From Oscillospiraceae bacterium (lineage in GTDB: Bacteria; Bacillota; Clostridia; Oscillospirales; Ruminococcaceae), in contig JAGAUA010000054.1 of NCBI GenBank assembly GCA_017847885.1, forward strand, positions 1-64,000: a stretch of 64,000 bases of DNA, written 5' to 3'. The notes below the pieces were generated by a model. It searched no databases. It was not told where the DNA came from and was given only the letters and a program-made list of their open reading frames with translations. Below are positions 48,366-57,290 of the stretch, one piece after another. Position numbers and translations under genes: made by a program. Every line of letters begins with the position of its first letter. The stretch's first letter is position 1.

Positions 48366-50474
48366 TTACACTCTAAACAGCAGGTCTGCATATGTGGGGA
48401 ACGGCCAAATCTTTTCGGGAGTAATGGTCTCCAGCTCATCAACAAGTGCCCTGAGCGCCTGCATTGCGGCAAAAATCTCATCACGGTAAAATCTTGCTAT
48501 CGCCTCGCCGCCCTCGTAATTTTTCACATCAAGAAGCTTGTTGTCAAGAGCGTCCGTTGCTTCAAGAATACTGTTCGTCAGGCAGGAAGCCTTGTCGGCA
48601 AGCTTCTTTTCAGCCTCAAAGCTTATACCCATAGTATTTTTCGCAACCATAGAATCGGCAAGAGTTTTGGTGAATTCAAGTCCTGCGGGAATTATCTGCT
48701 TTCTTGCCATATCAACCATTGTCAGCGCCTCGATGTTGATTATCTTGGAGTAGTTTTCCAGCAGGATTTCCTGTCTGGACTGAATCTCCGTTCTTGTAAG
48801 CACCTTGAATTCCTCAAATATTGCGACGTTTTTATCATCGGTATAGTGAGGAACAGCGTCTGCCGTGGAAGCAAGGTTGTGAAGTCCGCGCCTTGCCGCC
48901 TCTTCTATCCAGGATTCGTCGTAGCCGTTGCCGTTGAAGATGACCTGCTTGTTTTCCTTAATGGTTCTGATAAGCAGCTTGTTGAGGTCTGCAGCAAAAT
49001 CCGTTGAGCCTTCAAGCTCGTCGGCAAACTCTTTAAGCACGTGCGCAACGCTTGTATTGATGATCATGTTTGTGCAGGCAATAGAATCGGAAGAACCCAA
49101 CGCTCTGAACTCAAACTTGTTGCCCGTAAACGCAAAGGGTGAAGTCCTGTTGCGGTCTGTGGTATCCTTCGGGAAGTTTGGCAGCGCCTCAACGCCGATA
49201 ACAAATTCCTTGTCCTTGTTCTCAGAGATCATCTTGCCTGTTTCAAGTGCATCAAGAATGGTTTCAAGCTCGTCGCCAAGGAATATGGATACGATCGCGG
49301 GAGGCGCTTCGTTTGCACCCAGACGGTGGTCGTTTCCTGCGGACGCAACAGAAATTCTCAGCAGGTCGGCATAGTCGTTTACCGCCTTGATTATTGCAAC
49401 AAGGAATGTAAGGAACTGGATATTATCCTTGGGATTTGCACCGGGGTCAAGCAAATTCTGACCGTCGTTTGTGGAGATCGCCCAGTTGTTGTGCTTACCG
49501 GAGCCGTTTACTCCTGCAAAGGGCTTCTCGTGAAGCAGGCAGACAAGACCATGCTTGAGAGCGGTCTTCTTCATTATCTCCATGGTAAGAGCGTTCTGGT
49601 CTGCGGCAACGTTTGAGGTGGTGAAAACCGGCGCCATTTCATGCTGTGCTGGTGCAACCTCGTTATGCTTGGTTTTTGATGGTATGCCAAGCTTCCAAAG
49701 TTCCTCGTCCAGATCCTTCATGTATGCAGCAACGCGCTCTTTGATGTTGCCGAAGTAGTGATCCTCAAGCTCCTGACCCTTGGGAGCCTTTGCTCCGAAA
49801 AGAGTTCTTCCCGTAAAAATAAGGTCCTTGCGCTTGTCGTAAAGCTTCTTGTCAACAAGGAAATATTCCTGCTCTGCGCCAACTGTTGTGGTTGCTCTTG
49901 TTGCGGTGGTATTGCCGAAAAGTCTCAGCACTCTTATCGCCTGCTCGGAAATTACGTCCATTGAACGGAGAAGCGGTGTTTTCTTATCGAGAATCTCGCC
50001 CGTATAAGAGCAGAACGCCGTAGGGATATACAGCGAGCCGTCCTTGACAAATGCGGGAGAAGTGGGGTCCCATGCGGTATAACCCCTTGCCTCAAAGGTC
50101 GCTCTCAAACCGCCCGACGGAAACGATGACGCGTCAGGCTCGCCCTTGATAAGCTCCTTACCCGAAAATTCCATGATGACCTTTCCGTCCTTTGTTGGGG
50201 AAATGAAGGAATCATGCTTTTCAGCGGTAACGCCTGTCATGGGGTGGAACCAGTGGGTATAGTGAGTCACTCCCTTTTCGACTGCCCATTCTCTCATTGC
50301 GGAGGCAATTACCTCGGCAACGTCGGGGTCGAGAGCTGTTCCCAAACGCTGAGTTTTCAACAAAGCTTGATACACGTTTTTAGGAAGTCTTTTCTTCATG
50401 GTTTCTTCGTTAAAAACGTTGCAGCCGAAATAATCGGGAACGTACTTAACGCTTGCAGTAACATTTTCCGACAT
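48366..50474 (-). CDS. glnN: Type III glutamine synthetase (GSIII)
   Basis: A 702-residue ATP-dependent enzyme joining ammonia to glutamate. The length and the motifs SFPSGGLRATFEARGYTAWD, GAEQEYFLVDK, AGVNGSGKHNNWAIST and RNRTSPFAFTGNKFEFRALGSS identify the large GSIII type found in Bacteroides, Ruminococcus and cyanobacteria, not the 450-residue GlnA. AAGGAGGA precedes the ATG. Only about 16 bases separate the start from a strong terminator stem-loop with its T run, and no promoter fits between, which suggests control by read-through or attenuation. Confidence 0.96.
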   Translation of the reverse strand: MSENVTASVKYVPDYFGCNVFNEETMKKRLPKNVYQALLKTQRLGTALDPDVAEVIASAMREWAVEKGVTHYTHWFHPMTGVTAEKHDSFISPTKDGKVIMEFSGKELIKGEPDASSFPSGGLRATFEARGYTAWDPTSPAFVKDGSLYIPTAFCSYTGEILDKKTPLLRSMDVISEQAIRVLRLFGNTTATRATTTVGAEQEYFLVDKKLYDKRKDLIFTGRTLFGAKAPKGQELEDHYFGNIKERVAAYMKDLDEELWKLGIPSKTKHNEVAPAQHEMAPVFTTSNVAADQNALTMEIMKKTALKHGLVCLLHEKPFAGVNGSGKHNNWAISTNDGQNLLDPGANPKDNIQFLTFLVAIIKAVNDYADLLRISVASAGNDHRLGANEAPPAIVSIFLGDELETILDALETGKMISENKDKEFVIGVEALPNFPKDTTDRNRTSPFAFTGNKFEFRALGSSDSIACTNMIINTSVAHVLKEFADELEGSTDFAADLNKLLIRTIKENKQVIFNGNGYDESWIEEAARRGLHNLASTADAVPHYTDDKNVAIFEEFKVLTRTEIQSRQEILLENYSKIINIEALTMVDMARKQIIPAGLEFTKTLADSMVAKNTMGISFEAEKKLADKASCLTNSILEATDALDNKLLDVKNYEGGEAIARFYRDEIFAAMQALRALVDELETITPEKIWPFPTYADLLFRV

Positions 50475-50490
50475 AATAAATCCTCCTTAC

Positions 50491-50538
50491 AAAAAAAGCG
50501 CACTCCGTCAAGGGGCATTTTGCCCGTTGACGAAGCGC
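50491..50538 (-). terminator. Strong terminator between aspS and glnN, candidate glnN attenuator
   Basis: On the minus strand GCGC, CGTCAA and GGGCA pair with TGCCC, TTGACG and GCGC (small internal loops), a three-base AAA apex, then seven T. The T run ends 16 bases before the glnN ATG and directly before its Shine-Dalgarno. Confidence 0.88.
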
Positions 50539-50570
50539 CGTTGCTTCAAAATTTCAATTATGGTATTCTT

Positions 50571-51887
50571 TTACGGAATAAGTCTGTTCAAATCTCTTGG
50601 GAACATAGAAGCCTGACGGATATTCTGCTGACCGAGAAGCTTCATTACAAGACGCTCAAGACCGATACCCAGACCGCCGTGAGGAGGCAGACCGTACTTG
50701 TGTACTTCAAGATAAGACTTGAAATCCTCGGGGTCGAGACCCTGAGCCTTCATCTTCTCGATCTGCTCGTTGTAGTCGTGGATACGCTGACCGCCTGTTG
50801 TTATCTCAAGACCTCTGAAAAGCAGGTCGAACTTGCAAGCTGTTCTCGGGTCGTCCTTGTCGTTCATTGCATAGAACGGAGGCTTGGAGGACGGGAAATG
50901 GGTTACAAAAATAAATTCCGTACCGTAATTCTCCTTAGCATAGTTGCAGAGGAAAACCTCGTCCTCGGGTTCAAGGTCGAACTTATTCTTAGCCTTTGAG
51001 CCCTTGATAAGAGCAATTGCGTCTTCAAACTTTATCGAGGGAATTTCCGTAACCTCGGGAATATCAGCGCCGAGAATGTTTATCTCGTGAGCATAGTTTT
51101 CCTTAAGATACTGCATCATATAACGCAACATAGCGGTTTCCATGTTCATTACGTCGTACATATCGTTGATATAGCCCATCTCAAAGTCAAGACCGATATA
51201 TTCGTTAAGGTGACGTGATGTTGCATGGCGCTCTGCACGGTAAACGGGGGCAATTTCAAATACTCTGTCGAAAAACGCAACCGCAGTCTGCTTGTAGAAC
51301 TGAGGTGACTGATTGAGGAAAGCGTCCTTCTGGAAGTAATCCAGGTGGAAGATGTTAGCGCCGCCCTCTGCACCCTGAGCAACTATCTTCGGGGTATGGA
51401 TCTCGGTAAACTTGTTGTCAAGCATAAATCTTCTGAACGCTTCGGCAACGCCCTCCTGGAACTTGAAGGTTGCTCTCTCGTAAGGGTTTCTGAGGGCAAC
51501 GCTTCTGTTATCGAGGTTGATTTCCAGCGAACAGCCGATACGTCTCTTGGAAACGTGGAGGGGGTAATCCTCGGTAGGCTTCGACATAAGTTTTATCGTC
51601 TTTAAGGTAAGCTCAATGCCGTTGCGCGCGCGCTCTTCCTTTTTAACAACAGCAGTTACCCTTACAAAGCAGCCCTCGCGGATATCGTCAAGGGAGTCCG
51701 CACATTCATCGGAAGAATACACCGACTGTATCACGTAGCGAGCAGTACGCAATGCAACAAATGCAAAGCCGCTCATCTTTTTTACATTATGAACGCAGGC
51801 GCAAAGCTCTATTGTCTCGCCGACCTTGGAAAGCGCCTCGTCAAGGTCAAATTCTTCAAGCAGGTTTGTTCCGCCAATTTTTATCAT
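50571..51887 (-). CDS. aspS: Archaeal-type aspartyl-tRNA synthetase, probably non-discriminating
   Basis: A 438-residue class II synthetase with an N-terminal OB-fold anticodon domain (about 20-110) and a catalytic domain without the bacterial GAD insertion, hence the archaeal/eukaryotic type. Motif 2 lies in FEIAPVYRAERHATSRHLNEY and motif 3 in PPHGGLGIGLERLVMKLLG. It ends the gatC-gatA-gatB operon, 26 bp after gatB. In that context it most likely charges both tRNA-Asp and tRNA-Asn with Asp, GatCAB then converting Asp-tRNA-Asn to Asn-tRNA-Asn. Non-discrimination is inferred from synteny. Confidence 0.92.
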   Translation of the reverse strand: MIKIGGTNLLEEFDLDEALSKVGETIELCACVHNVKKMSGFAFVALRTARYVIQSVYSSDECADSLDDIREGCFVRVTAVVKKEERARNGIELTLKTIKLMSKPTEDYPLHVSKRRIGCSLEINLDNRSVALRNPYERATFKFQEGVAEAFRRFMLDNKFTEIHTPKIVAQGAEGGANIFHLDYFQKDAFLNQSPQFYKQTAVAFFDRVFEIAPVYRAERHATSRHLNEYIGLDFEMGYINDMYDVMNMETAMLRYMMQYLKENYAHEINILGADIPEVTEIPSIKFEDAIALIKGSKAKNKFDLEPEDEVFLCNYAKENYGTEFIFVTHFPSSKPPFYAMNDKDDPRTACKFDLLFRGLEITTGGQRIHDYNEQIEKMKAQGLDPEDFKSYLEVHKYGLPPHGGLGIGLERLVMKLLGQQNIRQASMFPRDLNRLIP

Positions 51888-51913
51888 TTGATTAACAACC
51901 TTTCTGACGTAAA

Positions 51914-53359
51914 TTAAAGGGATTTAAGCTTCTTTTCAAGCTCTTCCTTTATTACCTTTGGAGTACATACGCCCTTGAGCGCTTTGGTACACTGACCCAT
52001 AAGGAAGCCGAATACCTTTTGATCGCCGCCTGCATACTGAGCAACAGCCTTGTCATTTGCAGCAAGAACTTCCTCAATGACCTCAAGTACCTTGCCCGTA
52101 TCGTTGGTGATGAGCATACCCTCTGCCTTTGCGATATCCTCGGGGTCGCCGCCCTTTTCGCACATTGTACGGAACACGCTCTTTGCGTCGTTCTTGGAAA
52201 CCTTGTCTGTATCAGCCATTTCAACCAGCTTTGCAAACTGCTCTGCCGTGAAAGGAAGATTTTCAAGTGAAACCTCGCCCAGATTGATACGTCTCATCAT
52301 TTCGCCGATAAGGAAGTTGCACACCGACTTGGGGTTTGCGTATGCCTTTACAGCCGCATCAAAGAAGTCGGAGAGTATCTTCTGGTTTACGATGATTTTC
52401 GCATCGGTTTCGTTAAGACCGTCTGCAAGGTATCTTTCAAGGCGCTTATAGGGCATTTCGGGAAGCTTTGCACGGATAGCGTCAAGATCCTCATCGGTGA
52501 AGTTCACCTGAAGGATATCGGGCTCGGGGAAGTAACGGTAGTCGTGAGCGTCCTCCTTGGAACGCATGGACTTTGTTTCACCGCGGTTATCGTCAAAACG
52601 ACGGGTCTCCTGAACAACGCGCTTGCCCATATCGAGAAGCTTGCTCTGACGGTATATCTCAAAGTCGATCGCGCGTCCGATAGCCTTGATAGAGTTAAGG
52701 TTCTTGATTTCGGCTCTTGTGCCGAATTCGGTATCGGTAGGCTTCATGATGGAAATGTTTACGTCACATCTAAGAGAGCCCTGCTCCATTTTACAGTCGC
52801 ACACGCCTGCATACTGAAGAAGAAGCGCGATTTTCTCAACGAAAGCCTTTGCCTCGTCTGCGGAACCGATGTCGGGTTCCGTTACGATCTCGATAAGAGG
52901 AATACCGCAGCGGTTGTAGTCTGCAAGGGATACACCGTTGAGGTCGTCGTGGATAAGCTTTCCTGCGTCCTCCTCAAGGTGGATACGGTTGATGCGGATA
53001 TTCTTGGTTTTCTTTTCGCCGTCTACCTCGTATTCGATAGGCACAAGACCGTTTATGCACAGCGGAAGATTGAGCTGTGAGATCTGGTATGCCTTGGGAA
53101 GGTCGGGGTAGAAATAGTTCTTTCTGTCAAAAACAGAAAATTTGTTGATATCGCAGCCGAGAGCGAAGCCTGCCTTTACAGCATACTCAACGGCGGTCTG
53201 ATTGATTATGGGGAGAGTACCGGGCATACCCGAACAAACGGGGCAGCATCGTGTATTTTTATCACCGCCGAATTCAGCGGAACAGGTGCAGAAAACCTTG
53301 GACTTTGTCAAAAGCTCTGCGTGGATCTCAAGACCGATTACAGGAATATATGCAGACAT
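51914..53359 (-). CDS. gatB: Aspartyl/glutamyl-tRNA amidotransferase subunit B
   Basis: A 481-residue tRNA-binding kinase subunit that activates the misacylated Asp or Glu residue. Signatures: PVIGLEIHAELLTKSKVFC, CPVCSGMPGTLP (zinc-type Cys pair with CTCS), DRKNYFYPDLPKAYQISQ, and the C-terminal GatB/YqeY tail domain (about 330-478). AAAAGGAG precedes the ATG. It follows gatA by 18 bp. Confidence 0.97.
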   Translation of the reverse strand: MSAYIPVIGLEIHAELLTKSKVFCTCSAEFGGDKNTRCCPVCSGMPGTLPIINQTAVEYAVKAGFALGCDINKFSVFDRKNYFYPDLPKAYQISQLNLPLCINGLVPIEYEVDGEKKTKNIRINRIHLEEDAGKLIHDDLNGVSLADYNRCGIPLIEIVTEPDIGSADEAKAFVEKIALLLQYAGVCDCKMEQGSLRCDVNISIMKPTDTEFGTRAEIKNLNSIKAIGRAIDFEIYRQSKLLDMGKRVVQETRRFDDNRGETKSMRSKEDAHDYRYFPEPDILQVNFTDEDLDAIRAKLPEMPYKRLERYLADGLNETDAKIIVNQKILSDFFDAAVKAYANPKSVCNFLIGEMMRRINLGEVSLENLPFTAEQFAKLVEMADTDKVSKNDAKSVFRTMCEKGGDPEDIAKAEGMLITNDTGKVLEVIEEVLAANDKAVAQYAGGDQKVFGFLMGQCTKALKGVCTPKVIKEELEKKLKSL

Positions 53360-53377
53360 TGTTTACTGCTCCTTTTC

Positions 53378-54829
53378 TTATATTTTTGCGGGTACATATA
53401 CAAACTGCTTTTCGTAAGCGTCGGCAGCCTGAATGATCGTAGCCTCGTCCCAATGCTTGCCGATGAGCGACATACCTATCGGCATACCGTTTTTATCGTA
53501 TCCGCAGGGAGTTGAAATTCCGGGAAGCGAAGCGATATTTACTGTTACGGTGCAGATGTCCGCCTGATACATCTTTGCAGGGTCGGAGATATTTTCGTTT
53601 ACGCCGTAAGCAACGGTAGGCGCAGTGGGCGTAAGTATAATGTCACAGCTTTCAAAGATAGAAGCATACTCCTCGCGTATCTTCTGCTTGAGAGCCATTG
53701 CCTTTCCGTAGTAAGCGTCGTAATAACCGCTGGAAAGCGCATAGTTGCCAAGAAGAATTCTTCTCTTTACCTCATCGCCGAAGCCCTCGCTTCTGGAGTT
53801 GCAGATAAGGTCGTTATATGAATCGCCGATCTCGGAGCGGTGACCGTACTTAATGCCGTCATATCTTGAAAGGTTTGAGGAAGCCTCTGCGGAAGCAATG
53901 AGGTAGTACGCCGCAACTGCATATTTAAGAGACGGCATGGAGCAATCAACAAGTACCGCACCCTGCTTTTCGTACCACTTTGCAGCCTCGGTAACGGCGT
54001 TTCTTACCTCGTCGTCGATACCCTCGGCGTAAAACTCCTTAGGAAGGGCAATTTTCATGCCTGCAATGCTCTGACCGATTTTTGCGGTAAAGTCGGGAAC
54101 ATCACGCTTTGCGCTTGTGCCGTCGTGATAATCGTAGCCCGATATCGCATTAAGGATAATTGCACAATCGTGAGCGTCCTTTGCGATAGGTCCGATCTGG
54201 TCGAGGGAGCTTGCGAATGCAACAAGTCCGTAACGGGAAACTCTGCCGTAGGTAGGCTTCAGACCCGTAACGCCGCAGAATGAAGCAGGCTGTCTGATAG
54301 ATCCGCCCGTATCTGAGCCGAGAGCAGCCGCACAAAGCGAAGCGCTTACCGCAGCAGCAGAGCCGCCCGAGCTTCCGCCCGGAACTCTGTTCAGGTCATA
54401 GGGATTTCTGGTCTTTTTGAATGCCGATGTCTGCGTTGAACCGCCCATTGCAAACTCGTCCATGGAAGCCTTTCCGAGCATAACTATATTGCTGCCGTTA
54501 AGCTTTTCCATAACTGTTGCATTGTAAGGCGGAACGAAATCCTCCAGCATTTTTGAAGCGCAGGTAGTCTTTACGCCGTCGGTGCAGATATTATCCTTTA
54601 TTGCAAGAGGAATTCCTGTCAGTGCAGAAGCTTCTCCCCTGTCGATAACAGCCTGTGCCTTTTCAGCAGCAGCCTTTGCCTCATCAGCAGTAACTGTGAT
54701 AAAGCTTTCAAGCTTGCCGTCGATTTCGGTTATTCTTTTAAGATATGCGTCGGTAAGCTCAGCTGCGGAAATTTCCTTTTTATCCAGCATAGCACGCATA
54801 TCACGGATTTTCAATGCGGTAATGTCCAT
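53378..54829 (-). CDS. gatA: Aspartyl/glutamyl-tRNA amidotransferase subunit A
   Basis: A 483-residue amidase-signature enzyme that frees ammonia from glutamine for the amidotransferase. The Ser-Ser-Lys catalytic set is complete: Lys in GIPLAIKDNICT (about 79), the cis-Ser in PGGSSGGSAAA, and the nucleophile Ser in GSDTGGSIRQPASFCG (about 177). AAAGGA precedes the ATG. It lies 50 bp after gatC. Confidence 0.97.
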   Translation of the reverse strand: MDITALKIRDMRAMLDKKEISAAELTDAYLKRITEIDGKLESFITVTADEAKAAAEKAQAVIDRGEASALTGIPLAIKDNICTDGVKTTCASKMLEDFVPPYNATVMEKLNGSNIVMLGKASMDEFAMGGSTQTSAFKKTRNPYDLNRVPGGSSGGSAAAVSASLCAAALGSDTGGSIRQPASFCGVTGLKPTYGRVSRYGLVAFASSLDQIGPIAKDAHDCAIILNAISGYDYHDGTSAKRDVPDFTAKIGQSIAGMKIALPKEFYAEGIDDEVRNAVTEAAKWYEKQGAVLVDCSMPSLKYAVAAYYLIASAEASSNLSRYDGIKYGHRSEIGDSYNDLICNSRSEGFGDEVKRRILLGNYALSSGYYDAYYGKAMALKQKIREEYASIFESCDIILTPTAPTVAYGVNENISDPAKMYQADICTVTVNIASLPGISTPCGYDKNGMPIGMSLIGKHWDEATIIQAADAYEKQFVYVPAKI

Positions 54830-54879
54830 TAATTTACATCCTTTCCAAAGAGCATAAAACTCATTAAATATAGTACAGC

Positions 54880-55158
54880 TTACTCGACAACCTTCGGAAC
54901 AACAAAGCAGTTTTCGCTCTTAACGGCGTTCTGCAAGATTTTTTCCGTGGGAAAGGATTCCATTGCGGTATCTTCTCTGAGACCGTTGAGATAAACATTG
55001 TGGTTATCCTTAAGCGGCTCGTAGGCAATGTCGATTTCCTTGATCGTATCCATAATTTCAATGATACTTGTCATATCGTTGGCAGCTTTTTCAAGTTCTT
55101 CATCTGTAAAGTTCAGTTTGCCAAGCTTTGACAGGTATTTAACCATCTCCAAATCCAT
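54880..55158 (-). CDS. gatC: Aspartyl/glutamyl-tRNA amidotransferase subunit C
   Basis: A 92-residue linker subunit that stabilises GatA-GatB. It has the usual start (VKYLSKLGKLNFTDEELEKAANDMTSII) and the C-terminal LREDTAMES segment. GAGGT precedes the ATG, and a good promoter lies 43 bases upstream. It is the first gene of gatC-gatA-gatB-aspS. Confidence 0.95.
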   Translation of the reverse strand: MDLEMVKYLSKLGKLNFTDEELEKAANDMTSIIEIMDTIKEIDIAYEPLKDNHNVYLNGLREDTAMESFPTEKILQNAVKSENCFVVPKVVE

Positions 55159-55201
55159 ATTTATACCTCATTTCCATATGAAATCATATAATACAGAATA
55201 T

Positions 55202-55230
55202 ATTATATCACATTTGTCACGGCATTGCAA
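55202..55230 (-). promoter_or_regulatory. Sigma-A promoter of the gatCAB-aspS operon
   Basis: On the minus strand TTGCAA (55225-55230), a 17-bp spacer and a perfect TATAAT (55202-55207), identical in boxes and spacing to the miaB promoter. Confidence 0.83.
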
Positions 55231-55240
55231 GAAAAAATAT

Positions 55241-55285
55241 AAAAAAATGTATGGACTTTGGTCAAAGTGCAAGTCCATACATTTA
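55241..55285 (-). terminator. Intrinsic terminator of the murD-lyase operon
   Basis: ATGTATGGACTT and AAGTCCATACAT form a perfect 12-bp stem followed on the minus strand by seven T. Confidence 0.9.
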
Positions 55286-55288
55286 CTT

Positions 55289-56587
55289 TTAAAACAATTT
55301 AAGGCAATGTCTGTCAAACATTTCCTGCAAAGCCACAAGTACGCCCATTCTGCCCGTTGGATAGGTCAGACCGCCCTGAACGTATGCCGCAAAGGGTTCG
55401 CGGAGGGGTGCGTCCGCGGAAAGTTCGATAGAAGCGCCCATGTTGAAAGCGCCTGCCGCCATGATTACCTTGGAGTCATAGCCGGGCATATCCCATGCTT
55501 CGGGTGCAACAAAGCTGTCGATAGGCGAGCCTTTCTGTATACCCTGACAGAATGCGATGAGGTTTTCCGAATTTTTCATCAGAACGGCTGTAATGATGTC
55601 CCCTCTTTTTTCGCCCTTTTTGGGGTATACTTCAAAGCCCAGCAGGGACATTATCTCTCCTGTAAAGGTTGCTGTCTTTACAGCATTTGCAACCACCTCG
55701 GGGGCAAAGAACAGACCTTGATACATAAGCTTGTTCTGGTTAAGGGTGCAGCCTACCTCCTTGCCCATGCCCACGCAGGTAAGTCTGTATGCGCACTTCT
55801 CAACAAGGCTTTTGCTGCCTGCGATATATCCGCCTGTTTCGGCAATTCCCGCGCCGGGGTTTTTGATAAGCGAGCCAATGATAAGGTCTGCGCCTGCCTG
55901 AATAGGCTCCTTGCTCTCCACAAATTCGCCGTAGCAGTTATCCACCATTACAACAACGTCGGGATTTGCGCCCTTGACAGCCTTAACTATCTCGGCAATG
56001 TCATTTACCGTAAGTGTGGGTCTGAGGGAATATCCCCTTGAACGCTGTATGTAAGCCACCTTTGCGTCCTTGACCTTTTTAAATATCTCGCCGAGGTTAG
56101 GCTTGCCGTCGGGCAGAAGGTCAACCTGGTCATAGCTTACACCGAAATCTGCAAGAGAGCCGTTTCCCTTGCCGCGTATGCCGATGACTTCCTCAAGGGT
56201 ATCGTATGGCGAACCTGTTAAGCTTACCACCTTGTCACCCGTGCGGAGTACGCCGAAAAGCGCGCAGGTAAGAGCGTGAGTACCCGAAACAAAGGTATGG
56301 CGCACAAGCGCGTCCTCCGCACCGAAAACCTCTGCATAAACCTTGTCAAGGGTATCTCTTCCCATGTCATCGTAGCCGTAGCCCGTTGTACCCGTCATAC
56401 ACGCCGCGCTGACCTTGTTGTTTATGAACGCTCTCAGCACCCGTTCACCGTTGATGCGTGCGGTCTTATCAATTTCCGCAAAAGCCGCGGAGCAGTTTTC
56501 CTCGGCTTTGTCAGCAAGCTTCATTATCCTTTCATCTATCTCAAAGCCCTTTATTTCAACGGGCTTGGGATCAAAAATTTCTGCCAT
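55289..56587 (-). CDS. Methionine gamma-lyase/aluminium-resistance family PLP enzyme
   Basis: A 432-residue fold-type I PLP enzyme of the YnbB-like family annotated as methionine gamma-lyase or aluminium resistance protein. The PLP lysine is in IIGSLIKNPGAGIAETGGYIAG (about 242). Also present are TGTTGYGYDDMGRDTLDKVY near the N-terminus and HTFVSGTHALTCALFGVLRTGD. The substrate is not established for this branch; a sulfur amino acid is the usual proposal. AAAGG precedes the ATG. It is the last gene after murD, two M42 peptidases and a GNAT. Confidence 0.87.
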   Translation of the reverse strand: MAEIFDPKPVEIKGFEIDERIMKLADKAEENCSAAFAEIDKTARINGERVLRAFINNKVSAACMTGTTGYGYDDMGRDTLDKVYAEVFGAEDALVRHTFVSGTHALTCALFGVLRTGDKVVSLTGSPYDTLEEVIGIRGKGNGSLADFGVSYDQVDLLPDGKPNLGEIFKKVKDAKVAYIQRSRGYSLRPTLTVNDIAEIVKAVKGANPDVVVMVDNCYGEFVESKEPIQAGADLIIGSLIKNPGAGIAETGGYIAGSKSLVEKCAYRLTCVGMGKEVGCTLNQNKLMYQGLFFAPEVVANAVKTATFTGEIMSLLGFEVYPKKGEKRGDIITAVLMKNSENLIAFCQGIQKGSPIDSFVAPEAWDMPGYDSKVIMAAGAFNMGASIELSADAPLREPFAAYVQGGLTYPTGRMGVLVALQEMFDRHCLKLF

Positions 56588-56591
56588 AAAA

Positions 56592-57290
56592 TCAACCTTT
56601 CATTTCATACAATATATCTTCATAAACAGGCTCAAAGCCTATTTCTTCATAGTAGGAGCGCCTGCTGTCAAGGGCAAACAGATACGCTGCTTCATATTTA
56701 TCCGCAAGGATGTAAAGTAGCCGCCTTGCCGCGCCCTTTCCCCTCGCCTTTTCAGCGGTGGCAATATGGGAAAAGAACGCAAAATTCTCCGCCTCAAACT
56801 GCTTTGTGGCGGTGGTGCTTTCGTAAAGGAACAGCTCCGAAACTCCGTGGCGGATACGGTGGGATATGTCCACGTACCACTCCTCAAAGCTGCCCATATT
56901 TTCAAAGCTTTCCTTTAGTATCCCGTAGCAAACGGCTTTATCGGCATTTGTTTTAATATCCGCTGAAGCCGCGGCTTCACCGCATTTTTTCAGCTTAAAC
57001 AGCGTTCTGTGCCTGCGCTCGTAAATATCGGGAATATCGGGCGTTTCGCCGCTTTGTATCTCTATGCTCATCGGCTTTGTCATACCGATAAGCAGAGGTA
57101 TATCCTCCCTGTCGATATTGCCGTCTATGACCATAGATGAGTTGTAGATATGCACCGTGCCCTCGCCGCAGGAATAAAACCTGCAAAAGTCATATTCCGC
57201 GCCGTATGCACGGTATGCAGCAAGAATTTTTCCTCCGTAATAGCTCTTTGTCAGCCGCGGAGCAATATCCGTAAAAATCTGCTTTATCAA
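56592..57290 (-). CDS. GNAT family N-acetyltransferase, two-part
   Basis: A 232-residue protein. The C-terminal half (about 130-230) is a GNAT domain with the acetyl-CoA loop ATAEKARGKGAARRLLYILA and YYEEIGFEPVYED. The N-terminal half (about 1-110) looks like an inactive GNAT-like or substrate domain. The start is TTG at 57290, overlapping the stop of the M42 gene as TTGA, so translation is probably coupled. The acetyl acceptor is unknown. Confidence 0.82.
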   Translation of the reverse strand: MIKQIFTDIAPRLTKSYYGGKILAAYRAYGAEYDFCRFYSCGEGTVHIYNSSMVIDGNIDREDIPLLIGMTKPMSIEIQSGETPDIPDIYERRHRTLFKLKKCGEAAASADIKTNADKAVCYGILKESFENMGSFEEWYVDISHRIRHGVSELFLYESTTATKQFEAENFAFFSHIATAEKARGKGAARRLLYILADKYEAAYLFALDSRRSYYEEIGFEPVYEDILYEMKG

